Shown: piece after piece, positions 36,980 to 45,741 of the stretch
How the letters are laid out: each line of letters opens with the position of its first letter
Numbering within the stretch: the stretch's first letter is position 1
NCBI RefSeq assembly: GCF_036181745.1
Contig: NZ_CP108080.1
Location: forward strand, 62,001-126,000
DNA from: Streptomyces sp. NBC_00259
GTDB taxonomy: Bacteria > Actinomycetota > Actinomycetes > Streptomycetales > Streptomycetaceae
Length of the DNA: 64,000 nt
Direction of reading: 5' to 3'
The notes under the pieces: generated by a model
What the model was told of the DNA's origin: nothing
The model's database searches: none
What the model saw: only the letters and a program-made list of their open reading frames with translations
Made by a program: the position numbers and the translations under genes

Positions 36980-37471
36980 ATGAAGTACACCGCCTCTATC
37001 GAGATCGCCCTGCCGCGGGAGAGGGTGGTCCAGCTGCTCGCCGACCCGGCACACCTGCCGAAGTGGCTGCGGGGCCTGGTGCTGCACGAGCCACTGAGTG
37101 GGGTGCACGGGCAGGTCGGTACCACGTCGCGGGTCGTGATGCAGATGGGGCAGCGGAAGTTCGAGTGCACTGAGACAATCACGCGGCGGGAACCGGCAGA
37201 CCTGCACGGGATCCCGAAAGGGAGCGTCGTTCACTTCGACCGCGAGATCGTCGGCGAGGGCATGTGGAGCGCCGTGCGCGACCAGCTGACCGAGGCCAGT
37301 CCGGAGACGACGCTCTGGGTGAGCGAGAACGAGTACCGATTCAGCGGCTTGCTGATGCGGCTGGTAGGGCTCCTGATGCCCGGCACCTTCCGCAAGCAGT
37401 CACAGCAGCACATGCAGGACTTCAAGGCGTTCGCCGAGCAGGGAAAGGACGTCCGCGAGGCTAAGGGCTGA
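36980..37471 (+). CDS. SRPBCC (START/polyketide-cyclase-like) protein
   Basis: 163 residues from ATG 36980, preceded by GGAGGG. The opening KYTASIEIALPRERVVQLLA, DPAHLPKWLRGL is the usual first strand and helix of the SRPBCC fold, a deep hydrophobic pocket for lipids or aromatics. The C-terminal helix (TFRKQSQQHMQDFKAFAEQG) is complete. Such genes are often next to ArsR-type regulators; here a broken one lies downstream on the other strand. Ligand unknown. Confidence 0.8.
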   Translation: MKYTASIEIALPRERVVQLLADPAHLPKWLRGLVLHEPLSGVHGQVGTTSRVVMQMGQRKFECTETITRREPADLHGIPKGSVVHFDREIVGEGMWSAVRDQLTEASPETTLWVSENEYRFSGLLMRLVGLLMPGTFRKQSQQHMQDFKAFAEQGKDVREAKG

Positions 37472-37658
37472 TCTGCTTGCGGACAGCGGCGTCGACAACG
37501 TCGCGACCGAGGACATCCGCACCGCGCACGCGACGGCCTGGCCTCTGATTCTGGAGAAATCAGACCAGCGCGTGACATAGCTGACCCATCTCGTGTGGTC
37601 GCTCTGCTCACCTGGTGACCTCGGTGTTCGGGGCGAGAGCCTCCCACCGCGCAGCCCA

Positions 37659-37845
37659 GTACTAGGCCGCTCTTCTCTATCTCGCGCAGGTGGTAGTTCA
37701 GCCGCTGACGACTCTCACCCAGCCTGGCCGCGAGAACGGTGACAGAAGCGGGCTCCCGCAGCTCCTCCAGCAGGCGACGCCGCAGCGGGGATAGCGTGCC
37801 CCGTAGTCGCACCCCCTGATGCGGCACATCCAGCTCTTCTCGCAT
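37659..37845 (-). pseudogene. ArsR-type regulator, N-terminal HTH only
   Basis: The first 62 residues (RGTLSPLRRRLLEELREPAS, VTVLAARLGESRQRLNYHLR, EIEKSGLV) are a standard ArsR winged helix. After that the frame becomes unrelated low-complexity sequence, so the C-terminal half is lost. The stretch between it and the SRPBCC gene (37471-37580) reads LLADSGVDNVATEDIRTAHA in one frame, a possible scrap of another gene. Confidence 0.65.
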
Positions 37846-38223
37846 GCCGACAATTCAATGCTCGCTCAAGAGACCTCCTACCTCATGAACCCTGAGTGTC
37901 GAGAAACGACCGATTCCTGATCGGCCTCCTGCCGCAGCGCGGCAGAACCTCCGCCATTCGCCAACTCGTCCCCTCCAGGCCCTGGCTCCCGTCATCGCGA
38001 AGGCGCTCGGTTAACACGACAAGACAGCCACCCGCCTGGTCACCGAAGCCGGAGGAACAGGGAGCCGATACGCCCCCGGCGACCACCAGCGATGAAGTGC
38101 GGTACTTACGCTGGGTCCGCTGAGCCTCGTTGGTCCTCAACGTGGACGACGTGAAGCTCGGTGCCGTCCCGATGGCGCTTGGAACGTCCGAACAGCCCGA
38201 CAGCGATCTGCGACTGATCCTGA
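37846..38223. other. Scrambled region with recombinase-like scraps
   Basis: 378 bp. Plus strand 37968-38092 reads LAPVIAKALG, a stop, then HDKTATRLVTEAGGTGSRYA, resembling the end of a streptomycete integrase-type protein. Minus strand 38106-38223 reads SQIAVGLFGRSKRHRDGTEL and ends at the IS3 scar. Both are broken; no intact gene. Confidence 0.35.
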
Positions 38224-38372
38224 AGTGAGCTTGTTCCGCTTTGACGGACACCATTGGTGTGGTGGTCAGGCTGCGAGTGCGGTCTCGTACTCGGCGGGGC
38301 TGAGGTAGCCGAGGCTGCTGTGCAGTCGGTGCAAGTTGTACCAGCCCTCGATGAAATCGAAGATCGCGGTGC
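38224..38372 (-). mobile_element. IS3-family remnant, inverted copy of the one at 8056
   Basis: 149 bp nearly identical to 8056-8204 but on the other strand, again just the transposase tail (FIEGWYNLHRLHSSLGYLSP) and terminal repeat. Both copies start at the same base of the element, so both suffered the same truncation or were made from one truncated parent. Confidence 0.8.
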
Positions 38373-38497
38373 GGGCGGCGGCCCGGCTGGGCCAGGTGGA
38401 ACCGCGCGGCAGGAGCAGATCATGTCCTGTGCGCGTGCCGGCGCGACGGCCAGGCGTTCTTTGACGAGGCAACGTGGCCGGTGGGCGGCCTGGCGCA

Positions 38498-39382
38498 TTA
38501 CGGCCGGCGTATCGATTCGGGAATCCATTCCGCTGCACGCTGTTCCTGCTCGCCGCCCTGGCTGTTTTCGATGCGTGAGCGGAGTTCGGTGAATGCGGCC
38601 GCAGTGGAGCTGGCAGGTTCGGCCTGATAGACGACCAGCTGCTGATGAGGGGCTTCATTGACCGTGAAGGCAGAGAACTGGATCTGCAGGTCGCCGACCT
38701 GGTCGTGCCTGAGGTTCTTCGTCTGTCGGGTCTTGCCCTTCACATTGTGCCGTGCCCACAGCTCGGCGAATTCCGGACTTTCGACGGAAAGGGTTTCCAC
38801 CACTGCGACGATCCGTGCAGATTCCGGGTCGTACCCGTAGGCGGCGCGGATTTCGGCGACGCACGACTGGGCGGCCTTGTCCCAGTCCTGGTAGAAGTCG
38901 CGGCCCGCCGGGTCGACGAAGACCATGCGAGCGAGGTTGTCGAACCGCTGAAAGCCGCTGTGCAGTGCGGCCGCGAGGGCGTTGTGCGCCAAGATGTCCA
39001 ACGCCGGGCCGACCACGAACGCGGGGGTGTCGGGCCAGCTGTCGAGCAGCTGCAGCAGCTGCGGGTTGACCTGGTCGTGGCGTGCGGGAAGGGTGCGGCG
39101 CTCCTGAGGTGCTCGGGTGAGTCTGCGCAGGTGGTCGATGGCTTCGTCATCGAGTCGGAGGGCGTCCGCGACGGCATCGACGACCTGGGGCGACGGGCTG
39201 GACTCGCGCCCCTGCTCCAGGCGCATGTAGTAGTCGGCGCTCACACCGGCCAGCATCGCGACTTCCTCACGGCGCAGGCCGGGCACCCGCCGGCGGCCGT
39301 GCTCGGGCAGGTCCACGTCCTGCGGCTTGAGGGCTTCGCGCCGTGCTCTGAGGAACTCTCCCAAGGGGGTGCTGTCGCTCAT
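38498..39382 (-). CDS. XRE-family regulator with MmyB-like ligand-binding domain (copy 1)
   Basis: 294 residues. The N-terminal HTH (GEFLRARREALKPQDVDLPE, RRRVPGLRREEVAMLAGVSA, DYYMRLEQGRE) is followed by the MmyB-like domain (WPDTPAFVVGPALDILAHNA, VFVDPAGRDFYQDWDKAAQS, SPEFAELWARHNVKGKT). In this family the C-terminal PAS-like pocket may bind a fatty-acid-like ligand. It is the first of three paralogues in a row on the minus strand, facing three SDR genes. Its upstream region lacks the CCCAGGAAA core seen for the other two. Confidence 0.85.
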   Translation of the reverse strand: MSDSTPLGEFLRARREALKPQDVDLPEHGRRRVPGLRREEVAMLAGVSADYYMRLEQGRESSPSPQVVDAVADALRLDDEAIDHLRRLTRAPQERRTLPARHDQVNPQLLQLLDSWPDTPAFVVGPALDILAHNALAAALHSGFQRFDNLARMVFVDPAGRDFYQDWDKAAQSCVAEIRAAYGYDPESARIVAVVETLSVESPEFAELWARHNVKGKTRQTKNLRHDQVGDLQIQFSAFTVNEAPHQQLVVYQAEPASSTAAAFTELRSRIENSQGGEQEQRAAEWIPESIRRP

Positions 39383-39485
39383 GATCCCAGGCTAGCCCTC
39401 CCGTTTCGGATGCGGCGGGTGCTGAACCGATCGCGATGTGCTTGGCCGGCGACTGCATTCGCCAGGCGGAGTGCGAGCGATGCGG

Positions 39486-40385
39486 TCAGGCGGCGGTGTC
39501 CGATTCGTTGGGTGCGGCGGTGCGGGCCTGGTCCGTGAGGGGTTCGGTCGACCATGTCGCCAGGAACCGCAGGGCAGATTCGGAGGGGGAGCCGGGCTCG
39601 GTGCTGTAGATGAACAGGGTCTGATTGCTGTCGCCGGGCAGGGCGAGAGCCTGGTAGGTGACGGTAAGGTCCCCGGCGACGGGATGGTGGTAGCTCTTGG
39701 TCCCCTCGGTTCGCTCGTGGACCCTGCGCTCAGCCCAGTGCGCGCGGAAGTGCTCGCTGCGCACCGCGAGTTCGCCGACCAGTTCGCCCAGCTGCGGGTC
39801 CTCGGGGTGGCGGCCGGCGTCCATGCGCAGCATGGCGGCGGTGTCTGCGGCGACGGTCTCCCAGTCCGCGTACAGCTCGCGGGCGGCGGGGTCGAGAAAG
39901 AGGAACCGGCTCTGGTTGCGCTCGTTCGCGGGCATGGCGTCGAAGTCGGCGATCAGCGCACGAGACAGCGGATTGGAGGCCACCACGTCGGTGCGCCGCC
40001 CCAGGACGAATGCGGGGCAGTAGGCGGCGTCCAGGGTGGCCAGCAATTGGTGGACGGCTGGGCTGACCCGCTCGGCCGGGGAGGGGGTGGACTGCCGCGG
40101 CTGGAGGGGGCGACGGTTCGCGAGATCGAACAAGTGTGCGCGTTCGGTGTCCTCCAGGCGCAGCGCTTTCGCCAGGGATTCGAGGATCTCCGGCGAGGCG
40201 CTACGGCTACGTCCCTGTTCCAGGCGCGTGTAGTAGTCGACGCTGACGCCTGCCAGCTGCGCGAGCTCCTCACGGCGCAGGCCCGGGACGCGACGCCGAG
40301 TGGTCTTCGGCATTCCCGCATCTGCGGGATTGAGTCGGCCCCGGCACGAACGGAGAAACCCTCCCAGCTCCACGATCTGGTTCAT
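39486..40385 (-). CDS. XRE-family regulator with MmyB-like domain (copy 2)
   Basis: 299 residues from ATG 40385. HTH: LGGFLRSCRGRLNPADAGMP, RRRVPGLRREELAQLAGVSV, DYYTRLEQGRS. MmyB-like domain: YCPAFVLGRRTDVVASNPLS, FLFLDPAARELYADWETVAA, SEHFRAHWAERRVHE. It is clearly diverged from its neighbours, so the array is not a recent tandem duplication. The core CCCAGGAAA lies about 59 bp upstream of the start codon (40444-40452). Confidence 0.85.
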   Translation of the reverse strand: MNQIVELGGFLRSCRGRLNPADAGMPKTTRRRVPGLRREELAQLAGVSVDYYTRLEQGRSRSASPEILESLAKALRLEDTERAHLFDLANRRPLQPRQSTPSPAERVSPAVHQLLATLDAAYCPAFVLGRRTDVVASNPLSRALIADFDAMPANERNQSRFLFLDPAARELYADWETVAADTAAMLRMDAGRHPEDPQLGELVGELAVRSEHFRAHWAERRVHERTEGTKSYHHPVAGDLTVTYQALALPGDSNQTLFIYSTEPGSPSESALRFLATWSTEPLTDQARTAAPNESDTAA

Positions 40386-40773
40386 ACCGTCATTCTGCGC
40401 GGCGCCCGCGCGCATCGGGAGGCGTAAGGGTGGCCGTAATACACCCAGGAAACGCAGGGCCGGTCTCGCGGCGGTAAACGCACATGATTCCCGACTTCCT
40501 TCACCCGCGAGCGTCGCCGCTCTGTAGAGGTCGAGGACGTTGACGGAACCGCTGCACGTACCGGAGAGCACTCCGCACGGCGCATCAGCAGGGTGCTGGC
40601 CTCTTCCCGCGGCAGTCACGCAGGCTCAGCAAAAGGATGCCGGCGTCGATCGGCCGGCATCACGTTTCACAGACGCGCATGTGTGAGCTCACCCGGAGCT
40701 TGCAGGCACGCCACCGCTGTACCGCGGCAGGTCTGCGATGCGGGCGTCCATCACATGGCTGCGGGGCTCGCCC
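40386..40773. other. Intergenic region between regulator copies 2 and 3
   Basis: 388 bp, no supported gene. Contains the CCCAGGAAA element at 40444-40452. Confidence 0.4.
40444..40452 (+). promoter_or_regulatory. CCCAGGAAA element upstream of regulator copy 2
   Basis: Core CCCAGGAAA in the context CACCCAGGAAACGCAGGGCC. Same core and similar flanks at 41709 and 42168. Distance to the start codon is 59 bp, almost the same as for copy 3. Confidence 0.45.
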
Positions 40774-41649
40774 TCAGTCCGGGCCGGCAAACGGGGCACG
40801 CTGGAGAGTCGGCACCGCGTTCAGGGAGCCGAGCAACGCCAGAGCGTCGGCCGAGGGGCTGCCGGCCTCGGCCAGGTAGATGATGACGTTCTGGCTGGGG
40901 GCGCTGTTGACCGTGAGGGCTTCGTAGTGCAGTTCCAGGTCGCCGACCTCGGCGTGGTGGAAGAGTTTGGCCTCGCAGGTCTTGCCCCGTACGTCGTGGC
41001 GGGCCCACAGGGCACGAAACTCGGTGCTTTTCATGGACAGTTCGCCGACGACTTCGATCAGCCGGGGGTCATCCGGATCGATACCGGCTGCCCGTCGCAG
41101 TGCGGCCACGCATGATTCGGCAGCACGGTCCCAGTCGCGGTAGAAGTGGCGCGCGGCCGGGTCCAGGAACGTCATGCGCAGCAAGTTGTCGCAGGACATG
41201 AAGCCGGCGAACAGAGCGGCCGCGAGCTGGTTGCGGGCCAGAATGTCCAGAGCGTTGCCCAGGACGAAGGCGGGCGTGGCGCTCCAGGTGTCCAGGAGCC
41301 GCCGCAGGTGCGGGCCGACCCGTTCGACGCGGTGCGCGCGACGTATGCGGCGTGCAGTGGGGGTGGCTACGCGGTACAGGTGCGCTACAGCGTGGTCGTC
41401 AAGACGCAGGGCCTTGGCCACGGCTTCGAGGACCTGCCGCGAGGGGTGGCGTTCGCGGCCCTGTTCCAGGCGCATGTAGTAGTCGGTGCTCACACCGGCC
41501 AGGGTGGCCACTTCCTCGCGGCGCAGACCGGGCACCCTGCGGCGGCCGGACGTGGGAAGCCCGGCATCCTCGGGACGCAGCTGAGCGCGTCGAGCACGGA
41601 GGAAACCTCCCAACGCATTCTCGGTCGCGGGGTGTTTGTCTGTGTCCAT
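40774..41649 (-). CDS. XRE-family regulator with MmyB-like domain (copy 3)
   Basis: 291 residues from ATG 41649, which opens MDTDKHPATENALGGFLRAR. HTH: RRRVPGLRREEVATLAGVST, DYYMRLEQGRE. MmyB-like domain: WSATPAFVLGNALDILARNQ, TFLDPAARHFYRDWDRAAES, STEFRALWARHDVRGKT. Closest of the three to copy 1 by eye. The divergent SDR gene starts 628 bp away; CCCAGGAAA occurs in both upstream regions, suggesting that this regulator controls itself and the SDR. Confidence 0.85.
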   Translation of the reverse strand: MDTDKHPATENALGGFLRARRAQLRPEDAGLPTSGRRRVPGLRREEVATLAGVSTDYYMRLEQGRERHPSRQVLEAVAKALRLDDHAVAHLYRVATPTARRIRRAHRVERVGPHLRRLLDTWSATPAFVLGNALDILARNQLAAALFAGFMSCDNLLRMTFLDPAARHFYRDWDRAAESCVAALRRAAGIDPDDPRLIEVVGELSMKSTEFRALWARHDVRGKTCEAKLFHHAEVGDLELHYEALTVNSAPSQNVIIYLAEAGSPSADALALLGSLNAVPTLQRAPFAGPD

Positions 41650-41708
41650 GCCGTCGAGGTTAGAGCGGCTCGGCGCCCTGTGGCGGCCCGAAAGGGGGGT
41701 GTGCTTTT

Positions 41709-41717
41709 CCCAGGAAA
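41709..41717 (+). promoter_or_regulatory. CCCAGGAAA element upstream of regulator copy 3
   Basis: Context TTTCCCAGGAAATCCGGGCC, a near-dyad TTTCC-NN-GGAAA. It lies 60 bp upstream of the start codon of copy 3. Confidence 0.45.
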
Positions 41718-42167
41718 TCCGGGCCCTCGCCGAGCCGAAGCGTGATCGCCCTGAATTGCCCGCGCCACGAAGCAAGGTGCACGGCTGCTCGTCCTCAGCC
41801 CTCACACCGTGCCTCGGGCCGGGTGGGCACCGCGGCCGCCTTCCCCGGATGTCCTGGCTCTGCCGGGCGGTGTGTCCCGCATGCCGCGGACGGGGATGCA
41901 TCCGGTGCGGCTGTGCCGCCCGCTGACTGGCAGTCCTCCTGTCCTCCGGGCCTGCCTGGTCTCATCTCGGCGCTACCGCTCCGCCTGCGTTCCTGCAGTT
42001 GCCCACCGTGTGTCCTGTCTGATCGGCTGCCGCGTCCTCGGCACCGTCCATGCCTGTCCGGCATGGCCTTGCGTCCAGTTCGTCACCGCCGTAGTCGTGC
42101 AACGCGGCCTCCCGCAGCGGGCGCGGTGACGCCGGGAAGGGGGCTCCGCATCCTGGGGGTGTTTCTC

Positions 42168-42176
42168 CCAGGAAAC
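42168..42176 (+). promoter_or_regulatory. CCCAGGAAA element upstream of the first SDR gene
   Basis: Context TCTCCCAGGAAACTCCCGGC, about 102 bp upstream of the ATG at 42278, in the same orientation as the other two sites. Confidence 0.45.
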
Positions 42177-42277
42177 TCCCGGCCTTCCTGCCTCTCGCCA
42201 TGCCTCGCAGAATCGAATGCGTCGGAGGAGAACCCCGACAGACATGTGAACGAGAAGCAGAGAAAAGAGATCTCATC

Positions 42278-43117
42278 ATGGCTACCTGGTTCGTTACCGG
42301 AGCGTCTCGCGGCATCGGTGCGGAGATTGCCCGCGCTGCGCTGGCAGAAGGCAACAATGTCGTGGTCGGCGTGCGGAACCCGGAGCGGGTGCCGGACGAT
42401 CTGAAGAATTCCGACAGGGTGTTGGCGGTCGCGCTGGATGTGAGCGACAACGACAGCATTCCGCAGGCTGTCGAGGCGGCCGTGGACCGGTTCGGCGGCA
42501 TCGACGTCCTGGTGAACAACGCCGGCCGCGGCCTGCTGGGCGCCCTGGAGGAGATCACCGACGCCGAGGCCCGTTCGCTCTTCGACCTCAATGTGTTCGG
42601 CCTGATCAACGTCACCCGCGCGGTGCTGCCCGTCATGCGCAAGCAGGGCTCCGGCAAGCTCGTGCACATCGGCTCCCGCTCAGGCTTCGAGGGCGAGCCC
42701 GGTGTCAGCCTGTACTCCGCCTCGAAGTTCGCGGTCGCCGGCGTCAGCGAGGCCCTGGCGGCCGAGATGGCGCCGTTCGGCATCCAGTCGATGGTCGTCG
42801 AACCCGGCGTGTTCCGCACCGACTTCCTCGACGCCAGCTCCCTGTCCGTCGCCGCGAACCGTATCGCCGACTACGACAACACTCCCGCCCACGTGACGCT
42901 GGACTGGATCGACAAGGCCAACCACGCCCAGCTCGGCGACCCTGTCAAGGGCGCCGCCCTCATCGTCGAGGTCACCTCCGGCGACAAGCTCCCCACCCAC
43001 CTCTACCTCGGGCGCGACACCCTCGAGCGCATCGAGGCCAAGGTCCGGCAGATCAGCAACGACGTCTCCGCCTGGCGTGAGAAGTCCACGGCCACCGCGC
43101 ACGACGACGCCGCCTGA
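42278..43117 (+). CDS. Short-chain dehydrogenase/reductase (SDR), first of three
   Basis: 279 residues. Rossmann motif VTGASRGIG at the N-terminus, LDVSDNDS acidic loop, NNAGRG, and catalytic YSASK with the preceding Ser in GSRSGF. The basic/hydroxyl residues after the glycine motif (GVRNPERV) suggest NADP(H). The C-terminal extension (WIDKANHAQLGDPVKGAALI) is typical of the classical SDRs annotated as oxidoreductases. Likely controlled by the divergent MmyB-type regulator. Substrate not predictable. Confidence 0.85.
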   Translation: MATWFVTGASRGIGAEIARAALAEGNNVVVGVRNPERVPDDLKNSDRVLAVALDVSDNDSIPQAVEAAVDRFGGIDVLVNNAGRGLLGALEEITDAEARSLFDLNVFGLINVTRAVLPVMRKQGSGKLVHIGSRSGFEGEPGVSLYSASKFAVAGVSEALAAEMAPFGIQSMVVEPGVFRTDFLDASSLSVAANRIADYDNTPAHVTLDWIDKANHAQLGDPVKGAALIVEVTSGDKLPTHLYLGRDTLERIEAKVRQISNDVSAWREKSTATAHDDAA

Positions 43118-43289
43118 GTCAACTGATCACCGGGGTACGCGCCTCGCCCATGTGCGCGGGCCTCACAACTGCCCGGCCGCGCCGGCTCCCCCCGCGGCCC
43201 GGCCGGGCCTCCCGGCCCACCAGCGGCACGTGTGCCGCTTCCGCGATCCGATTCACCATTTCCCTCACACACATTCGAAGGAACCTGTC

Positions 43290-44066
43290 ATGTCTGTTCT
43301 TCTCAACGGATCCCCGCTCGCAGGCCGTGTCGGTGTTGTGTCCGGCGCTTCCAGCGGCATGGGCGCCGCCACCGCCGAACGCCTCGCCGAACTCGGCGCC
43401 ACCGTGGTCGTCCTCGCCCGTCGCAAGGACAAGCTGGAGGACGTCGTCGAGCGCATCGAGGCCTCCGGCGGCACCGCGCTGGCGCTGGCGGTCGACGTCA
43501 CCGACCGTGCCGCCGTCCAGAGGGCCGCCGATCAGGTCGCCGACCGCTTCGGCAACGCCGACCTGGTGTTCAACAACGCCGGCGTCCAGCTCATCTCCGG
43601 CATCGAGGAACTCAAGGTCGATGAGTGGCAGCGGCAGATCGACCTCAACATCACCGGCCTCATGAACGTCATCGGTGCCTTCCTGCCGCACCTGACGGAG
43701 TCCGCCGAAGAGGGCAAGCTCGCCGATCTGATCAACACCTCCTCCATCGCGGCCACGCGCATCCTGGAGAAGTTCTCGGTCTACTCCGGGACCAAGGCCT
43801 ATATCAGCCACCTCACCAGGCTCCTGCGGGTCGAACTCGGCCCCAGGATGGTCCGCGTGGCCACCATCGAGCCCGGCATGGTCGACACCGAGCTGCCCGA
43901 CCACGTCACCGACCCCGACGCCTCCAGGCTGATGGCCGACCTCATCCACGACATCGACTGCCTGCAGTCCGCCGACATCGCCGAGACCGTCGCCTTCATG
44001 GCCGCTGTCCCTCGCCACGTCAATCTCACCGAGATCACGATCATGCCCACCTCCCAGGCCATCTGA
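43290..44066 (+). CDS. SDR-family oxidoreductase, second of three
   Basis: 258 residues from ATG 43290 with GAAGGAA upstream. Motifs: VSGASSGMG, VLARRKDKL (Arg after the loop, NADP preference), NNAGVQ, catalytic YSGTK with Ser in NTSSIA. Family resembles clavulanate-dehydrogenase-like or serine-type SDRs. It follows the first SDR by 172 bp and could be part of one transcript. Confidence 0.85.
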   Translation: MSVLLNGSPLAGRVGVVSGASSGMGAATAERLAELGATVVVLARRKDKLEDVVERIEASGGTALALAVDVTDRAAVQRAADQVADRFGNADLVFNNAGVQLISGIEELKVDEWQRQIDLNITGLMNVIGAFLPHLTESAEEGKLADLINTSSIAATRILEKFSVYSGTKAYISHLTRLLRVELGPRMVRVATIEPGMVDTELPDHVTDPDASRLMADLIHDIDCLQSADIAETVAFMAAVPRHVNLTEITIMPTSQAI

Positions 44067-44259
44067 GCCACCTGGGCCGTCGGATCCGGTGGGGCTGCCA
44101 CTTTCCAGGCCGCAGCCCCACCAGCAATCAGGTCGCCAACCGCAACGCCAGTCCAAGGATCGCCCGAGCGCGGCAGGTAGGTGTCCGGCTCCCAGGACCG
44201 CCCCACCCTGGGTGGACCGCGGCCTGGTTGCCTCGCTCCGGAGAACGGACCGTGGAGAC

Positions 44260-44520
44260 ATGACGACGAACCACACTTCCCCCGTCCCTTACCCGTACGT
44301 CGGGATGTGGGTGACCGCAGACGGCTTCATTCGTCAGGAGCTCCTGCCGAACGGACGCTACGACGAGGCCCGCGGCAGCCGAAAGAGCGCCTACACCGGC
44401 GGATACACCGTCACCGGCAATCACATCGACTACATCGACGACACCGGCTTCACCGCGACCGGGGACATCCGCGACGGTGTGCTCTACCGCGAAGGCGAAC
44501 AGCCCGCCCCCTCGGCATAG
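44260..44520 (+). CDS. Atu4866-domain small protein
   Basis: 86 residues. The run YVGMWVTADGFIRQELLPNG, RYDEARGSRKSAYTGGYTV and HIDYIDDTGFTATGDI matches the small beta-barrel family named after Agrobacterium Atu4866. These proteins are frequently coded next to SDR and regulator genes; their function is unknown. The spacing to the next SDR (114 bp) allows co-transcription. Confidence 0.75.
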   Translation: MTTNHTSPVPYPYVGMWVTADGFIRQELLPNGRYDEARGSRKSAYTGGYTVTGNHIDYIDDTGFTATGDIRDGVLYREGEQPAPSA

Positions 44521-44634
44521 CCCGGCGCCTGCCCAACCTCCATGCACACCCCATGACCCATGCCGGTGCGCTCGGATCCGTCCCACCGCACCGGCAGTGA
44601 CCTTCCATTCGTTCCCAGCCAGGAGTGCACCGAC

Positions 44635-45375
44635 ATGTCTCTCTCCACCGATCGAAAGATCATCCTCATCACCGGCGCCAGCAGCGGGATAGGCGAAGCG
44701 ACCGCCCGGCTCCTGGCCGCCCGCGGTCATCACGTCGCTCTCGGCGCCCGCCGCACAGAACGGCTCAAAGCCCTGGTCGAGGACATCCAGGAAACCGGCG
44801 GCAGCGCCGAGTACCACGGCCTCGACGTCACCGAGGCCGAGGACGTACGGGCCTTCGCCGATGCCGCACACAGCCGGCACGGCCGCATCGACGTGATGAT
44901 CAACAACGCAGGCGTGATGCCCCTGTCGAAGCTCGAGGCCCTCAAGGTCGAAGAGTGGAACCGCATGATCGACGTCAACGTCCGCGGTCTGCTGCACGGC
45001 ATCGCCGCGGTCCTGCCGCTCATGCAGGCCCAGCGTCACGGCCAGTTCGTCAACGTCGCCTCGATCGGCGCCCACGCCGTCTCCCCCACGGCCGCCGTGT
45101 ACTGCGCCACGAAGTACGCCGCGTGGGCCATCTCCGAGGGATTGCGGCAGGAGGTCGGCGGCGACATTCGCGTCACCACGATCTCGCCGGGCGTCACCGA
45201 GTCGGAACTGGCAGATTCCATCTCCGACCCGGTGGGCCGCGAGGAGATGCGCACCTACCGCCAGGTGGCCATCCCCGCCTCCGCGGTCGCTGAGGCCATC
45301 GCCTACGCGGTCGGCCAACCGTCAGAGGTCGACGTCAGCGAGATCATCGTCAGGCCGACCGCAAGCGCGGGCTGA
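44635..45375 (+). CDS. SDR-family oxidoreductase, third of three
   Basis: 246 residues from ATG 44635 with AGGAG upstream. Motifs: ITGASSGIG, LGARRTERL, NNAGVM, catalytic YCATK with Ser in VASIGAH, and SPGVTESEL after it. It resembles YdfG/serine-dehydrogenase-type SDRs and is clearly different from the two upstream copies. Confidence 0.85.
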   Translation: MSLSTDRKIILITGASSGIGEATARLLAARGHHVALGARRTERLKALVEDIQETGGSAEYHGLDVTEAEDVRAFADAAHSRHGRIDVMINNAGVMPLSKLEALKVEEWNRMIDVNVRGLLHGIAAVLPLMQAQRHGQFVNVASIGAHAVSPTAAVYCATKYAAWAISEGLRQEVGGDIRVTTISPGVTESELADSISDPVGREEMRTYRQVAIPASAVAEAIAYAVGQPSEVDVSEIIVRPTASAG

Positions 45376-45741
45376 ACCGACCTCGTAGAAGTAGAGCCCT
45401 CTGGGGACCAGTTCCCTGCGGCCTGGCACCGGCCTCCAGAGGCCCCGACCACTCTTGAGCGCCTTCGGCCTTCTGTACGCATCGGCGGTCCCACAAGCCG
45501 GTATGTCGGTGGCGCAGGAGACTCCGCCCGAATCATCGGTCAGCCACAGGAAGGTGACCTCAGCCCTGGCCATGAACAGTCGTGGCGCTGGTGCGTGAAA
45601 GCTCGACCCGGTGGTCCCACATACGCGGGCCGGGTCCGCACCGTCAGCTCCCGGGGGCTGGGGAGGCCTGGCCGCGGGCGGTGTTAAGAGCACGTACAGG
45701 AACGCACCTGCCCTGATCGCCGACCAGACGCCCCCGCGTCC
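45376..45741. other. Gene-poor stretch
   Basis: 366 bp. A minus-strand frame (ARAEVTFLWLTDDSGGVSCA) is protein-like for a short run but has no recognisable content. No gene supported. Confidence 0.3.

Larger units (their letters stand above)
41650..42277. other. Divergent control region between regulator copy 3 and the first SDR
   Basis: 628 bp without a supported gene despite several open frames. It holds two CCCAGGAAA elements (41709 and 42168), one near each end. Confidence 0.45.

Noticed and set aside
43119..45318. Two long minus-strand frames opposite the SDR genes
   Set aside because: Gly/Asp/Val-rich shadows; the SDR motifs are complete on the plus strand.
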